DNA from: Gnetum montanum
Lineage: Eukaryota; Streptophyta; Gnetopsida; Gnetales; Gnetaceae
Assembly (NCBI GenBank): GCA_015680685.1
Contig: MNCI01000807.1
Location: 287,018-315,074, forward strand
DNA: 28,057 bases
Reading direction: 5' to 3'
The translations under genes were made by a program, and so were the position numbers. This document shows, in pieces, positions 10,387 to 20,705 of the stretch. Numbering within the stretch: position 1 is the stretch's first letter; each line of letters opens with the position of its first letter. The notes under the pieces are model-generated. The model saw nothing but the letters and a program-made list of their open reading frames with translations, had not been told where the DNA came from and searched no databases.

Positions 10387-11270
10387 CCAGCTGTTAAGCC
10401 ACAACGTCAACCATAGAGAAGGCTGAATCCTAAGCTTAAATAAGTAGTAAAATAGGAATTAAAGAAATTATTAAAAGTAGGATTCATCTACCCTACTGTA
10501 AATAGTGAATTGGGCTAGTCGTTTGGCTATTATTTCAAAGAAAGATGGCAAGTGGAGAGTATGTTTTAACTTCAAATTATTGAACTTTGCAACATTTAAA
10601 GACCATTTTCCTAGACACCATAGTAGGACATCAATACTATAGCTTTCTATAATGGATATAGTATATACAACCAGATCTGCATTACACCAAAAGACTAAAA
10701 AAAGACCATGTTCACTAGTCCATGGCAAATATTTTCCTATAAGCAAATGCCTTTTGGTCTTTGCAATGCACTTGTTACCTTTTAAAGACTAGTATTAAGC
10801 ATCTTCTAAAAGCAAATAGGTAATGATATAGAGGTATTTATGAATGGCCTTTCAACCTATGGGCTGGACTTCAAACAAGCATTGAACTATTTAGAGCAAG
10901 TACTAAAAATATGTATAGAGACAAATTTGAAGCTCAATTGGTAGAAAAGCCATCTAATGGTTCAAGATGGAATTGTTTTAGGACACAAAGTATCAAAAAA
11001 AAGAATTGAGGTGGATCTAGAGAAGCTCTGAGTCATTTAAAACATCATCCAACAACCATAAACTATTAAAGATGTTATATCATTTTTGGGCCACATGAGA
11101 TATTATAGAAGGTTTATAGAAAATTTCTCAAAAATAGAAAAATTGTTGGTAGAACTAACAAAGAAGGATGCATCATTTTAGTGGACAGAATCATGTGAGA
11201 AGGAATTTAAAAATTTAAAACAAAAGTTAATCAAAACACCAGTCTTCTGAGCTCTAAATTGGTTTAAGCC
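10387..11270 (+). pseudogene. Element B reverse transcriptase (broken, catalytic Asp residues lost)
   Basis: Readable in order are ELKKLLKVGFIYPTVNSE, KDGKWRVCFNFKLLNFATFKDHFP, FYNGYSIYNQI (10645-10677), MPFGLCNA (10747-10770), EVFMNGLSTYG (about 10831-10863), MVQDGIVLGHKVSKK (about 10960), and FLGHMRYYRRFIENFSKIEK. The family form of the two active-site motifs is FLDGYSGYNQI and FMDDFS-TYG. Here the Asp of the first is Asn, and the DD pair of the second is Asn-Gly. All three metal-binding Asp positions are therefore gone, two by G-to-A type change. Stops and frameshifts are common. The minus-strand frame 10471-10746 is a shadow. Confidence 0.9.
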
Positions 11271-11650
11271 TTTTCACCTCATGGCAGATGCTTCAAATTA
11301 TGCACTAGGTGTAGTACTAACAAAACTAGATGATTAGAAAGACCATATTACATACATTGTACCAATAGAAGCATCACTAGGGTACAACTCAATTACACCA
11401 CCATAGAAAAGGAGCTTATGGTAGTGGTGTATGCACTAGAAAAGTTCAAACACTATGTGCTTAGGTACCCCATTTATGTCCATACAAATCATAGTGTAAT
11501 AGGATTCTTAATGAATAAAGTAGTGGTAAGTCCCAGGGTGATCAGATGGCTCATCATATTACAAGAATTTGACATGACCATGATAGACAAGAAAGGCATA
11601 GAAAATGTGGTAGCAGATCACTTATTAAGAATGAGATGGGAACCATAGGA
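11271..11650 (+). pseudogene. Element B RNase H domain (broken)
   Basis: FHLMADASNYALGVVL at about 11276-11320 starts the domain. After a break, an open stretch at 11418-11648 carries MVVVYALEKFKHYVL, HTNHSVIGFLMN, ILQEFDMTMIDKKG and VADHLLRM. The Asp of MADAS and the Asp of ADHL are present, and the Glu lies in KEL at 11410-11418. The middle Asp (TDH in the family) is Asn here. It is continuous with RT upstream and integrase downstream. Confidence 0.85.
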
Positions 11651-11689
11651 CTAAGAAGAACCATTGTCAAATCAGGTCTTTGATGAAAA

Positions 11690-12432
11690 CTTATTCACAA
11701 AGATAACAATGGTTGTTGACTCAACAGAGAAGTTATGGACTACTAATTACATGACCTACTTAACAACACAAGAGCTTCCTATTGAGTGGAATAGGAAACA
11801 AAAATAACAATTCATCCATAAAGTTAAAAGATATATGGAGATAAATGGGAATGTTTACAATATCTATTCTCATGGATTAGTATGATGGTATGTATCGAAA
11901 GGCAATCAATAGAGGATCGTACAAGATGCACATGAAGGATCGTATGGTGGTCATTTAGCTAGTTGTAGGATAGCACTTAAACTAATGATGGTAGGCTACT
12001 TCTAGCCTACCATATTCTGGGATGTCCATAACTTCACTCAATCTTGTGAAAGATGTCAGCGAGATGGAGGAATAATAGCCAAAATTGAAGGGCCACAACA
12101 ATGGATCCAACCATTAGAACCACTTGATATTTGGAGAATTAACTTCATGGAACCCATTATGCCAATGTTGAATGGAAAAGCTTATATCATAGTGATCATT
12201 GATTATTGTACATAGTGGATAGTGGAAACTAGAGTTAAATGTTATATAGCTAAAATAGTTACCAAAATTTTTCAACAAAATTTGGTAAATAGATTTGGAG
12301 TACCAAGGATGCTTATCTTAGACAATGGAACTCATTTCATATGTGCTACATTTATGAAGCTCATGTAGCAGCTTGGGGTAAACCATAAATTGACCACACC
12401 ATATCATCCCCAAGCAAAAATTACAAGAATAT
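11690..12432 (+). pseudogene. Element B integrase, part 1 (zinc domain and core)
   Basis: The zinc domain is well preserved: DAHEGSYGGHLASCRIALK with both His (about 11929-11955), then FTQSCERCQRDGG with both Cys (about 12030-12065). The core follows: LEPLDIWRINFMEPIMP, KAYIIVIIDYCT, VNRFGVPRMLILDNGTHF (near 12285-12335), and LTTPYHPQA (near 12390-12415). The first catalytic Asp (WGIDF in the family) reads Asn in WRINF; the second Asp in LDNG is kept. The reading is cut at 12432 by the solo LTR, just where the catalytic Glu helix should start. In-frame stops occur. Confidence 0.88.
12428..12432 (+). repeat. Target-site duplication of the solo LTR, left copy
   Basis: AATAT immediately precedes TGATGAGTGA. 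The same five bases follow the solo LTR at 13362-13366. Confidence 0.95.
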
Positions 12433-13361
12433 TGATGAGTGATGAAGTACCCCTATTCCCAACTAGATGAATCACAAGCGTTCATGCATGATCTGGTTGA
12501 ATTTCATGGATGAGACTAGTTGTGGCATCTAGATCACTATGCCTTGATCGTAGTTTGTTGTCTTCCCACTTAGACTAGTGGTAGCTTTTTCACATATGGT
12601 TTAGTCTAGAGCAAGGCATATGATTTTTATTATTTTATATTTCATTGTTCTATGATTAATAATAGGTTGAAACTCAATTTATAATTAATTTAACTAATCT
12701 AATTACTAATTAATAATCAACTACCCTAACATAAGTATCTGATCCCACTTCCTGTGCACATCCCAAACACATATAATGTTGCTGGGTTACTAAACATTAA
12801 GCATTGTTGAGATTCCCAAGAGTCATACGCATGCTCGAAGAAATTGTACTTATGTGCCTAATTAATTAACATGCATGAAAATGTAAACATTAACTAAGTA
12901 CATGAAAAGTAAATTGATGGAAAGTAAATCTAATCTAAGTCAAAGTGCTGTAATGAATAAAAATTAATCTCAATCTTATTGTCATTCATGGAATATGTCT
13001 AGGTACATTGGCACTTGAATAAGACTCCATACAACTGACTTAGATCCACTTTGTGGGCTCTCATTGACTGTTCTGTAAGATTACGAAATAAAATTGCAAG
13101 ATTTCAGCTACTCTATTGACAAAACTATGCAAAACTAACATGAAAAACTGACTCAAAACTAGAGCATAGGTACTATATTTATAGGCCACTGTATATACCC
13201 CAACGTCAAATACTCGATGTCACATCTATACCCTGATGTCATGTACTCAACATCGCATCTAGACCTCAACATCATGTACCTGACATTGGAGCAGACAAAA
13301 AATAGTAGTTCATTAGATGTTAAGGCTCTGATGTCAAGGCCAGGAAAATCATGACTCATCA
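12433..13361 (-). repeat. Solo LTR of the A family (929 bp) inside B's integrase
   Basis: The plus-strand ends are TGATGAGTGATGAAGTACCCC and CATGACTCATCA. It aligns along its length with the element A LTR in the same orientation (outer end, GCTCGAAG-type block near 12838, TATA and U3). It has no PBS, PPT or internal DNA on either side; both flanks are integrase sequence with a perfect AATAT duplication. This is the classical result of LTR-LTR recombination that removed the interior of a full element. The U3 carries three copies of a roughly 33-bp unit (about 13200-13297). Confidence 0.95.
13173..13184 (-). promoter_or_regulatory. TATA box of the solo LTR
   Basis: CTATAAATATAG on the minus strand, at the place matching the TATA boxes of A and E. 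Confidence 0.6.
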
Positions 13362-13366
13362 AATAT
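13362..13366 (+). repeat. Target-site duplication of the solo LTR, right copy
   Basis: AATAT follows CTCATCA; identical to 12428-12432. Confidence 0.95.
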
Positions 13367-13905
13367 TAACTAGAATGATTTGTTAATTTAGAAAGAATTG
13401 GAGCACCAAGTTAAAAAATGCTCTATGGGCTCATAGAACAACATTGAAACTTCCCATTGGATACTTGTCCTATGATTTAGTTTATGGTAAATTACCTACA
13501 CTTCTAATCCAGGTAGATCTCCAAACTCTAGCTACTACCAGTAAACTATACCTAGACCTAAGCTTAACCTAAAAAGAACAACTTATGAACCTTGACCTAT
13601 TAGAGGAGAATAGGCTGGTAGCCCTCAGGAGTAATGAAATCCATTATAAGTACTCTAACCATAGACATGATGCATGAATACATCAAGTATCAATCTAACT
13701 AGGTGATAAGATCTTATACTATAATCCCAATGATGTACAACAAAAGGCTATGTTCGAAATACTTTGGGAAGGACCATACATTATCTAGGCAGCCTATCCA
13801 TCTTGTGTCATTCAAACTTACCATCCAGCTAGCCCAAAAAAGCTCATTCTAGTGAATATCCAATAGGTCAAGTCCCATTATGAACATCCTAGTTCTATTA
13901 TGGAT
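13367..13905 (+). pseudogene. Element B integrase, part 2 (core end and C-terminal domain)
   Basis: Integrase resumes after the solo LTR: FRKNWSTKLKNALWAHRTTL (with a stop before FRKN), LPIGYLSYDLVYGKLPTLL, then YSNHRHDA-like and QKAMFEILWEGPYII, and at the end KKLILVNIQ followed by VKSHYEHPSS (about 13835-13900). ALWAHRTTLK is the typical ALWAYRTA-K motif after the catalytic helix. The helix with the catalytic Glu (HPQA-x-GQ-E) is not recognisable on either side of the insertion, so a few codons may have been lost there or have decayed. No chromodomain is visible, in line with a non-chromovirus. Confidence 0.82.
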
Positions 13906-13968
13906 TCTACCTAGTCCATCCAATTGTCCAGTACCTATTCAATTTGCTAGTTAACTACTTCTGATCAT

Positions 13969-13981
13969 AGTCATGGGAGTG
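13969..13981 (+). other. PPT-like motif after pol (element B)
   Basis: AGTCATGGGAGTG lies about 65 bp after the readable end of integrase. It resembles the 3' PPT of B (GTCGTGGGGGTA at 18467-18478) and the post-pol motif of E (27557-27567). Candidate internal polypurine tract. Confidence 0.45.
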
Positions 13982-14009
13982 TTACATGTGACACGAGTAC
14001 CATATTGAA

Positions 14010-14215
14010 TCTTTCATTTTCTTATTACCTTTTCATATTTCTTGATATATTTTCCTATATTTTTATATTTTCCAATTTCTTAATAATTTTCCATTCTTTG
14101 ACATTTTCAAATTCTTTGCCAATTTTTTATTCTTACTATCTTTTCAATTTTTAATATCTTTTCAATTTTTCTATACTTTGCCATTATTTTTCTTGAACAT
14201 GTTTTTGTTAAATTT
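14010..14215 (+). repeat. Pyrimidine-rich low-complexity block
   Basis: Irregular repeats of TTTTC-ATTTTT-type words with almost no G. Element E has a regular TTTTTGTTTTACAC-type tandem array at the same place after pol (27387-27512), so a T-rich repeat is a shared feature. Confidence 0.55.
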
Positions 14216-15476
14216 TCAATAAGTGCATGGAATAAAGTAAGATGTAGTCCCAATAAGGTGAAGACTACCCTATATTATCAAATCATAAAGGACTAATTAC
14301 CTATACAATGAGACCACAACATCCATTCACCCATTCCAATAATAAAAGGTTCTTATCATAGACATAATGATATTCTTCTTACAATTAAACTAAGAATAAA
14401 CCTGTGATCATTATGCTTGGACAGAAGAGTGAAGAACCAAGTGGGAATGAAAAGATTGTGACATCAAGGGGACTTGTGAATTCTCTAGGATTATTGCAAT
14501 GAGTTCTTTCCTACTAACAAGGATGTATTATTCTCTTGAGTTCTAAGAAAAAATGGAAGTAAGAGTATAATAAGTGTTGCCTTACCATGTCACTAAAAAG
14601 ACATGTTATTTAGGCCCAAAGGTAGTCCTCTGGTAACGTTGACACAATGAAAATAAAATAAAAGCATAGAATAAAATTTATGGGGATCCCTCTAGAAAGA
14701 CATATTACCTATGCTTAAAGGTCAAAAGCTTTTCGAAAATCTAAAAAATAAAAAAAATGTGCTATTTATAAACTCCTTTCTTAAACAACATTGCTAAGTG
14801 GTAATTCTCCTTGCAATAGTGGCGGTCTCGTGGTTGTTAGTCTTGGGGATGAAACAATGTGATGTCATTGGAAAGTGGTTTGGACTTGGTTTGAATCTTG
14901 GATAGAAAGGCTAGTGATTACCTTAACCACACATCACACACAACGATTCATTATGCCTATGGTAAGCCATCTCACATTTCAATTTCAACAATCCCTTCTA
15001 CATTTCGTTTCACCTCATTGTATATTTAATCATAACTTTATAGTTTTATAGAACATAGTGTTATTTTTCCAATCTGGCTATATTAACTTGTATGTCTTGC
15101 TGGGTGGGAATAGGACTGTGGGGAGTGGTGGTGTGGGGAGGAAGACTACTGCACACACATCTGAAAAATTGAGCCAACTTTTTCCAACACCCAAAAGACA
15201 TTATAAAGAATAATAAGAACATTATAACTAAATAACAAAATTAAAGATAAAGGAACTTAACCAATTCTCTTAATTAACCATATCAACTAAATAAGGAGCC
15301 TAATAAATCAGAATTTGATAGCTGTGGAAGGTCATAATAATAAGAAATATAACACTTAGGGGTTTCTTTTTGAAATTTTTCTAACTCTACAATTATAATA
15401 TGATAAGGACTTAATCAAATGAAGAGTATGAGAAGGATCATGAACTATTAAAAACTAATGGAAACACTTTAATAAT

Positions 15477-15497
15477 CTAAATTCTTATTGATTATAG
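15477..15497 (+). promoter_or_regulatory. Putative 3' splice site before the extra ORF
   Basis: A T/A-rich stretch with CTAAA as a branch-like word (15477-15481) ends in GATTATAG directly before ATGGCC at 15498. Element E has TTGCTAATATAAG and then TATGTGCAG directly before ATGGCA (25931 on the minus strand). Two elements of different LTR families share an AG directly before ATGGC. Confidence 0.5.
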
Positions 15498-18261
15498 ATG
15501 GCCCTAAAAAGACCACTAGCTGAAGGACCTTCTCAACAAGATGGAAAAGACCAAGAGGCCACAGGAGAGACCAAGTGGAAGAACAAACCCCATAAGCCAA
15601 ACATGCAGAATAGGAGGCTTAGTCATTTAGAATTCACCAACAAACTCTTGCTACTAAGCACTTTGCACAAGTAGAGGTAGAGGCACTAATAGCACCAAAA
15701 TAGGGACAACATCTCACGTTGTTCAATGAATGCCTTCAAGCCATCTAAGAAAAATCCATGATGTCCATGGTTGTCTTGGAACTCAAATTTGGTCTATTTA
15801 TAGAGTTTTCCCTAGAAGCAGTGAAAACACAACTCCAGGCATCTCCCTTATGGACAACACTATTCAAAAATGTAGAACGGTACCTAGGAGAGGTTCACCA
15901 ATTTTGAAAGAACAAACAAGATTATGTCACTATGAGGATAGAAGGAGTTTCTGTACCTTATTCGATAGAGGCAATAGCCAAAGCCTTAACCATTCCAAAT
16001 GAAGGGGCTAATGTGGCACATATTTCAACCAAATTAGACATAGATGCAAAGAAACTATGGTTGTAGAGAGCCTATGGCAAGGAAGATAAGGATTATAGTG
16101 AGCTTTTATTTGAAGAAAATATTTATTTCAAGATTGGGACATATCACTTATTCCCAACGAAGCATCTCAATAGAATCTCAACATATGTAGCTAGAGGACT
16201 TGTGATCCTTATGGGAAAATTCAATGTCAATATTGTACACCTAATAGTTTTAGAGATTTAGAGGTGGTTCAAGAAAAAGTAGGCAAGGAAACTAACACTG
16301 TCATTTCCTTGCCTAATAAGGAAGCTATGCAAATAGGCCAAAATCTTGGGCTACACCAATGATGTCCTAAGAAAAGTCAAAAATGCTTCTTATGCTTAGA
16401 TCTCTAAACCAGTGTCATGAAACAAAGATCAGTTGGAGAAGCTAATAGGCACTGAGGGAGCTATAGGTTCAACTCCTATCGATAACCTTCCAACTACAAG
16501 GGCAACAACAACAAGCAAGATCCAATAGTTAAGCACCTACTAGAGAAAAACCTTAGCAGTAAGCTCCACCACCATTGCTACAAGATTATAGATCTTCAAT
16601 GAGTCATTTATGCCATATCATAGATACCATTAGTTAGGGAATAAGGGATGGTGGTAACCTTTACAAAGTTAGAGAAAGCTCTATTAGGCCCATAATTTCC
16701 ACAAATCCTACAAGTGTGCATGTGTTGTTGTAGATATGAGGAAAGGATGACTAGGCATAATAGATTTTCAGAAATGCTACATCATTCCGAGTGATGCTAG
16801 AGACTAGTGAAGGCATCATAGTAGTGGTTATGCAACACTAGGATGTAGTGGGAGGCACAAAGATAATCAACAATTGCATTAAAAAGTCCTTCAACATTCT
16901 TGTTATGCCATCAACTAATATTTCTAGAGCGAAAGATGCTCAAAGGCTCACCAAAACCTCAATGGCTTCTACTAAACATGAGGATGTGCTAGACAAACCA
17001 CTGTAGACTAGCCAAGTCATGCAAAACTTGTTTGATATCCCCAACAATATCATTGCAGTGTAGTTTGATTTGATTGCCATAAAAGGAAAGCTGGTAATGG
17101 AAGAAATGAGGGAAGAACATGTAGAAAATGAGGCACAAAGTCTACAAGAAGAATTAGCAACTCTAAGAGCCAAACTCCATGATTCTTAGCCCTATATAAG
17201 CTTGAAGAATTTAGAATAGATTAAGTGAGGTAACTCATTGCCCACAACATCAAGATTGAGATGGAAAGAGAAAAGGCTATGTGGAATGCTTTAATTGTAG
17301 AAGCATAAACCTATGCACACGCCAAAGCTCTCATAGCATTGGAGGAGGAAAACAAAAAGCTTGCTATAGATAAAACCTAATTAACTAATGTAAAAAAATA
17401 AAATAATTTTCTTGAAGAAAGCATCCATCAACTACAAGAACAACTCCTCAAAGCCAACTAGGACATTAACAAATTAGTGAGAGAAAATAGAATCTTACCA
17501 ATGAAGTATGTGCTATCAAACAAAAGTTAGCCATTAAGATAAGCATGTGGTAGAATGAGGCCAAATGACATGAAAAGCTCAAAGAACACTTCAGAGATCA
17601 GGTGGGCATGTACAAACAAATCAATGAAAAAGAAATCCAGATGGCCAAAACCAAAATTAGTTCAATATTTACTTAGAAACTAGCCTCGCAACTCATCTTA
17701 GATAGCATTGATCATGTTTACCAAGCTGAAGTAAAGAATAAAGAACTAAAGATAGAAGATCTAATAGAGTACATGGGATTAGCAAACCTTCAATATGTTA
17801 ATCTAGCCATGTTAAAAATAGGTAGGTCACAAAATGAGCTAGAATAGTAGGTAGCAGCTATGTATGCATTGTATGAAAAGGATTTTGCTGATCAAAAAGA
17901 TGCCTTGCAAAATCTACATGTCACAAACTTCAAGCTTGAGATTGTAAAGGCTAGCTACCAAGGGCAAAAAGATGTAGTAGTGAACCTAGCACACCAAATG
18001 TTAGACTATTAAGAACTACGAAAGGTAGCCAGGACTTTTAAGAAGGAGAGGTGGCAGTTTACAACATGGTATGTAAAAGCTAACAAGATGTTCCCACATT
18101 TGCCATGCCTATGGAATGTACCAACTTCATCAAACATTGGTCAATTAGCATGAACAGTACATGATCCTAGGATAGAGGAAGAAAATCTTCAGGCACTCCT
18201 GAATTGTTACCAATTTTAGAAGCCTAATGACAAAGGGAAGAAGCTGGTGGAAAAGCCTTGA
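15498..18261 (+). pseudogene. Element B extra ORF (post-pol), coiled-coil protein of unknown function
   Basis: The start is the ATG at 15498 (MALKRPLAEGPSQQ) and the stop is at 18259-18261; about 920 codons with stops and frameshifts. The N-terminal half has landmarks EGVSVPYSIEAIAKALTIPN (about 15940-16000), SELLFEENIYFKIGTYHLFP, ISTYVARGLVILMGKFNVN and LSFPCLIRKLCK. These resemble the putative plant transposon protein domain that occurs in Athila/Tat extra ORFs (I recall this as Pfam PF20167, not checked). The C-terminal half is helical and coiled-coil-like: LQEELATLRAKL, FLEESIHQLQEQLLKAN, HEKLKEHFRDQVGMYKQIN, DLIEYMGLANLQYVNLAML. It ends near WQFTTWYVKANKMFPHLPCLW. I see no membrane segment, so it is not obviously envelope-like. 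The function is not known. Confidence 0.72.
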
Positions 18262-18466
18262 CTACTGGGAACATAAGGCTACATTAAGCTACTTTAGTTT
18301 TGCATTATTTTGTTTTGTCATGTTTATTGTGTTATTTTGTAAACACACCAATGCAATATTTGCAAAGTCATGTAGATAGTCAATCGTGTCAAGTCAAGTC
18401 TACCTTCCAATTTTGTAAGGAACTCTATCCTCATTTTGTTTGAACTCAAGGACAAGTTTCAAGTCA
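18262..18466 (+). other. Element B 3' untranslated region
   Basis: Non-coding DNA between the extra ORF stop and the PPT. The words TTTTGTAAGGAACT and CCTCATTTTGTTTGAACTCAAGG match D (20640-20690) and, more loosely, E (TTTTGTAAGGAACTTGAGGATG on its minus strand). It is conserved across both LTR families. Confidence 0.6.
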
Positions 18467-18478
18467 GTCGTGGGGGTA
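18467..18478 (+). other. Element B 3' polypurine tract
   Basis: GTCGTGGGGGTA directly precedes the LTR start TGATAAAATC at 18479. Its position and purine run fit the plus-strand primer. Confidence 0.85.
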
Positions 18479-19343
18479 TGATAAAATCATTTTTTGTGAA
18501 GATGCAATATTGTATCTCTGAGATCGTATCAATGATATCATAGCCTATCCTACATCATCATTGATGTGATGTCTATAGATCTGTGAAACTCTATAAATAC
18601 CAACACTTGGGCACACAATTGACAACTTTCCATTCCAACACTTAGCCAAACTCATGTAGTTTTGTTTCATAGTTTAGTGATAGAGTGAATGCCTATAGTG
18701 TGGTGTTGAGAAATTGTACAATGTCTTTATTTGAGTGAATTGTACTTGGATATAGTTCAGAACCAATAATAAAGATTGAGATTGCTTTTCATCATTGCAA
18801 CATCCACTTATTTTTCTCTATGTTTACCTAGAATAATTTTATTGCTTTCTTAGTTAATCATTTACCTTTCAAGAATTTTACTTTACATGTTATTAGTAAG
18901 TGGAATGGATATGATTGGTTTTGAGTGTTAAGTGTAGTTATCTGGTAATCCAGTAGTGGTGTTACTTGATTTGCTTAGTAGTATTACCACTTGGTAATCC
19001 CAATGATAACTACATGAGTCCAAGGCATGTACGGTAGACTAGGACCAGATATCCATCACATTAGGCTAAGATAGATCAATATTTTCTTTCTTAATTAGCC
19101 TTAAAATTTTATCTTTTGCTATGTTTACCATTATGAGCATTAAAAGCCTTACAACATCAACCAATCATATGCCTCACTAAGAGTTAAAACATACTCACTA
19201 ACTTGAAGTGGAAAGACAATGATCTCAAACTTAACATCAATTACTAACATAATTACATTGTCCATCTATAGATTATGATTTGGTCGTATGCAAACACTCA
19301 TGACTTTTATGGTAGAGTGTTGGGATACCTCCATCACTCATCA
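18479..19343 (+). repeat. Element B 3' LTR (865 bp)
   Basis: It runs from TGATAAAATC to CATCACTCATCA and is preceded by the PPT. It carries CTATAAATAC at 18591-18600 and AATAAA at 18768-18773 followed by GATTGAGATTG. The 3' quarter matches the interrupted 5' LTR of B (6479-6713), and the whole matches the D/C LTR 20706-21448. The element A insertion site corresponds to GCTAT at 19118-19122. The right flank is not a PBS but extra-ORF sequence of element D. Confidence 0.92.
18591..18600 (+). promoter_or_regulatory. TATA box of element B LTR
   Basis: CTATAAATAC, 112 bp from the LTR start; identical to the element A box. Element D/C has lost it (GGCTATGGTCATG at about 20804-20816). Confidence 0.7.
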
Positions 19344-20470
19344 AAATATTATAGGAGAAATTGGTCATACTAAGAGCAAAATGATAAGATCTTGCATAAT
19401 ACATTATGCATGAGTAGCTAGATCAATTTAAGAATGAATAAATTGGCCAACTGATGACTAAGTATGCACAAATGGAGATGGAAGAAGATGGTGTGGAATG
19501 CTTTAGTGAAAGATGCCTAGACATACACCCATCCTAAAGCTTTAATTGCATTGGAGGAAGAAAAAAAGAAAATTGTTGCTAAGAATATAAGGTTGAAAAA
19601 TATAAAGAAACAAAAGAATGTGTTGGAAGAGAGCATTCATTGGCTAATAGAACAAATTTCTCAAGTGAACCTTAACATTAGATAATTGACCAAAGAAAGT
19701 AGAACTTTATCAATGAAAGAAGTCTACATTCTACACCCAAAAATTAGCCATTGAAATTAGCTTGTGGAAAAATGAGTCTAAGAAGCATGAATGGATGAAA
19801 GAGCATTTCAGAGATCAAGTGGGCATGTACAAATAAATTAATAAGAAGAAGATCTAGATGACTAAAGCTAGAATTAATCCCATTGCATCATAGACACTTG
19901 ATTGATAGTACATCTTAGATAGCCTTACCCACATACATCAGGTTAAAGTAAAAAAAAAAAAAAATATATCTTCATATTCAAGATTAGATAGAATACATGG
20001 AGTTAGCAAATCTCCAATATGCTAACTTGGCCATGTTGATTGTAAGCAAGCCTAGAACAGTACTAAAGTAGTAAGTGATTGTAGTTTATGCAATGTATGA
20101 AAGGAGTTTGTAGATAGAAAGGATGCAGAGAAGAAGCTTCTCATAGAAAAATCTGAACTACAAGTGGTCAAAGCTAGCTACTGGGATTAGAAGGATGTAG
20201 TAGCAAACCTAGCTAGGAAAATGAAAGATTAGAAAAAACTAAAGAAAATGGCTAAGGCATTTGAAGAAGAATGAATGCAGTTTGCAACATGGTATGTGAA
20301 AGTAAATAAAATGTTTACCCAACTACCATATCTTTGGGAAGTATTAACTCCAACTAACATTTTTGAATGTACCTGTAGATGACATGAGATTCAAAGAAGA
20401 GAAACTTTGGATGCTTCTAAATAGATATCAATTTCAAAATCTTGATGATAAGAAAAAAAGCTGATGGAGG
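19344..20470 (+). pseudogene. Element D extra ORF, C-terminal part (broken)
   Basis: It aligns in register with B's extra ORF from about 17137 to 18261. Shared landmarks are the GTGGAATGCTTTA stretch (19491-19503 against 17280-17292), ALIALEEE followed by a Lys-rich run, HEWMKEHFRDQVGMYK, IEYMELANLQYANLAML, FATWYVKVNKMFTQLPYLW, and an end at KKKKLMEE. The N-terminal part is absent because element B is inserted at 19343/19344. Stops and a poly-A expansion (about 19950-19965) mark decay. It is coiled-coil-like, with the function unknown as for B. Confidence 0.8.
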
Positions 20471-20691
20471 AGTCACTACTACTTTGTTTTATTTTGATTT
20501 TTTTTCTTCTTATAATATGTATCAATCATATGTTGCATGATAATTTTCTAGACACCACTCAAACCACAATGCAACATTCATAGTAGAGTCAATCATGTAC
20601 ATATGAGTCATAATTTCAAAGTCTATATATAATCCTAAAAATTTGTAAAGAAATATATCCTCCTTTTGTTTTAACTTAAGCTTGAGTTTTA

Positions 20692-20705
20692 AGTTAGTGA
20701 GGGTA
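20692..20705 (+). other. Element D 3' polypurine tract
   Basis: AGTTAGTGAGGGTA lies directly before TGATAAAACC at 20706; it is homologous to the PPT of B, with the G run partly broken. Confidence 0.75.

Larger units (their letters stand above)
13906..15495 (+). other. Element B post-pol non-coding stretch
   Basis: No conserved reading frame is visible in either strand. It contains a PPT-like GTCATGGGAGTG (13970-13981), a pyrimidine-rich low-complexity block (about 14010-14215) and a G-rich patch (about 15100-15140). It ends in an intron-like 3' end before the extra ORF. Element E has the same order at 27567 downwards: GTCATGGGGGA, a T-rich repeat block, then non-coding DNA. The words GTGACATCAAGGGGACTTG near 14457 resemble GTGACTTCAAGGGAACTTG in E, so this is real element sequence and not host DNA. 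Confidence 0.6.
6479..19343 (+). mobile_element. Element B: Athila-like Ty3/gypsy retrotransposon with extra 3' ORF
   Basis: Plus-strand order is: 5' LTR remnant, PBS, leader, gag, protease, RT, RNase H, integrase (split by a solo LTR), a non-coding post-pol stretch, an extra coiled-coil ORF, PPT and 3' LTR. Without the 934 bp added by the solo LTR insertion (929-bp LTR plus one 5-bp TSD copy), the part from 6479 is about 11.9 kb, typical of large Athila-type elements that carry an ORF between pol and the 3' LTR. All coding regions are full of stops. B's right end abuts AAATA (19344-19348) inside the extra ORF of another element. The left flank is outside the window. Confidence 0.88.

Noticed and set aside
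12433-13361. 3' LTR of element B
   Set aside because: Integrase resumes after it, it has a 5-bp duplication, it is of the A family in opposite orientation, and B's real 3' LTR follows a PPT at 18479.
15730-16002. Plus-strand ORF of 90 codons as a separate small gene
   Set aside because: It overlaps the extra ORF of B out of frame; the frame with the conserved SVPYSIEAIAKAL words is different and broken by stops.
16940-17173. Minus-strand ORF of 77 codons
   Set aside because: Shadow of the coiled-coil part of the extra ORF; Ser/Cys-rich reverse reading of Glu/Lys-rich sequence.
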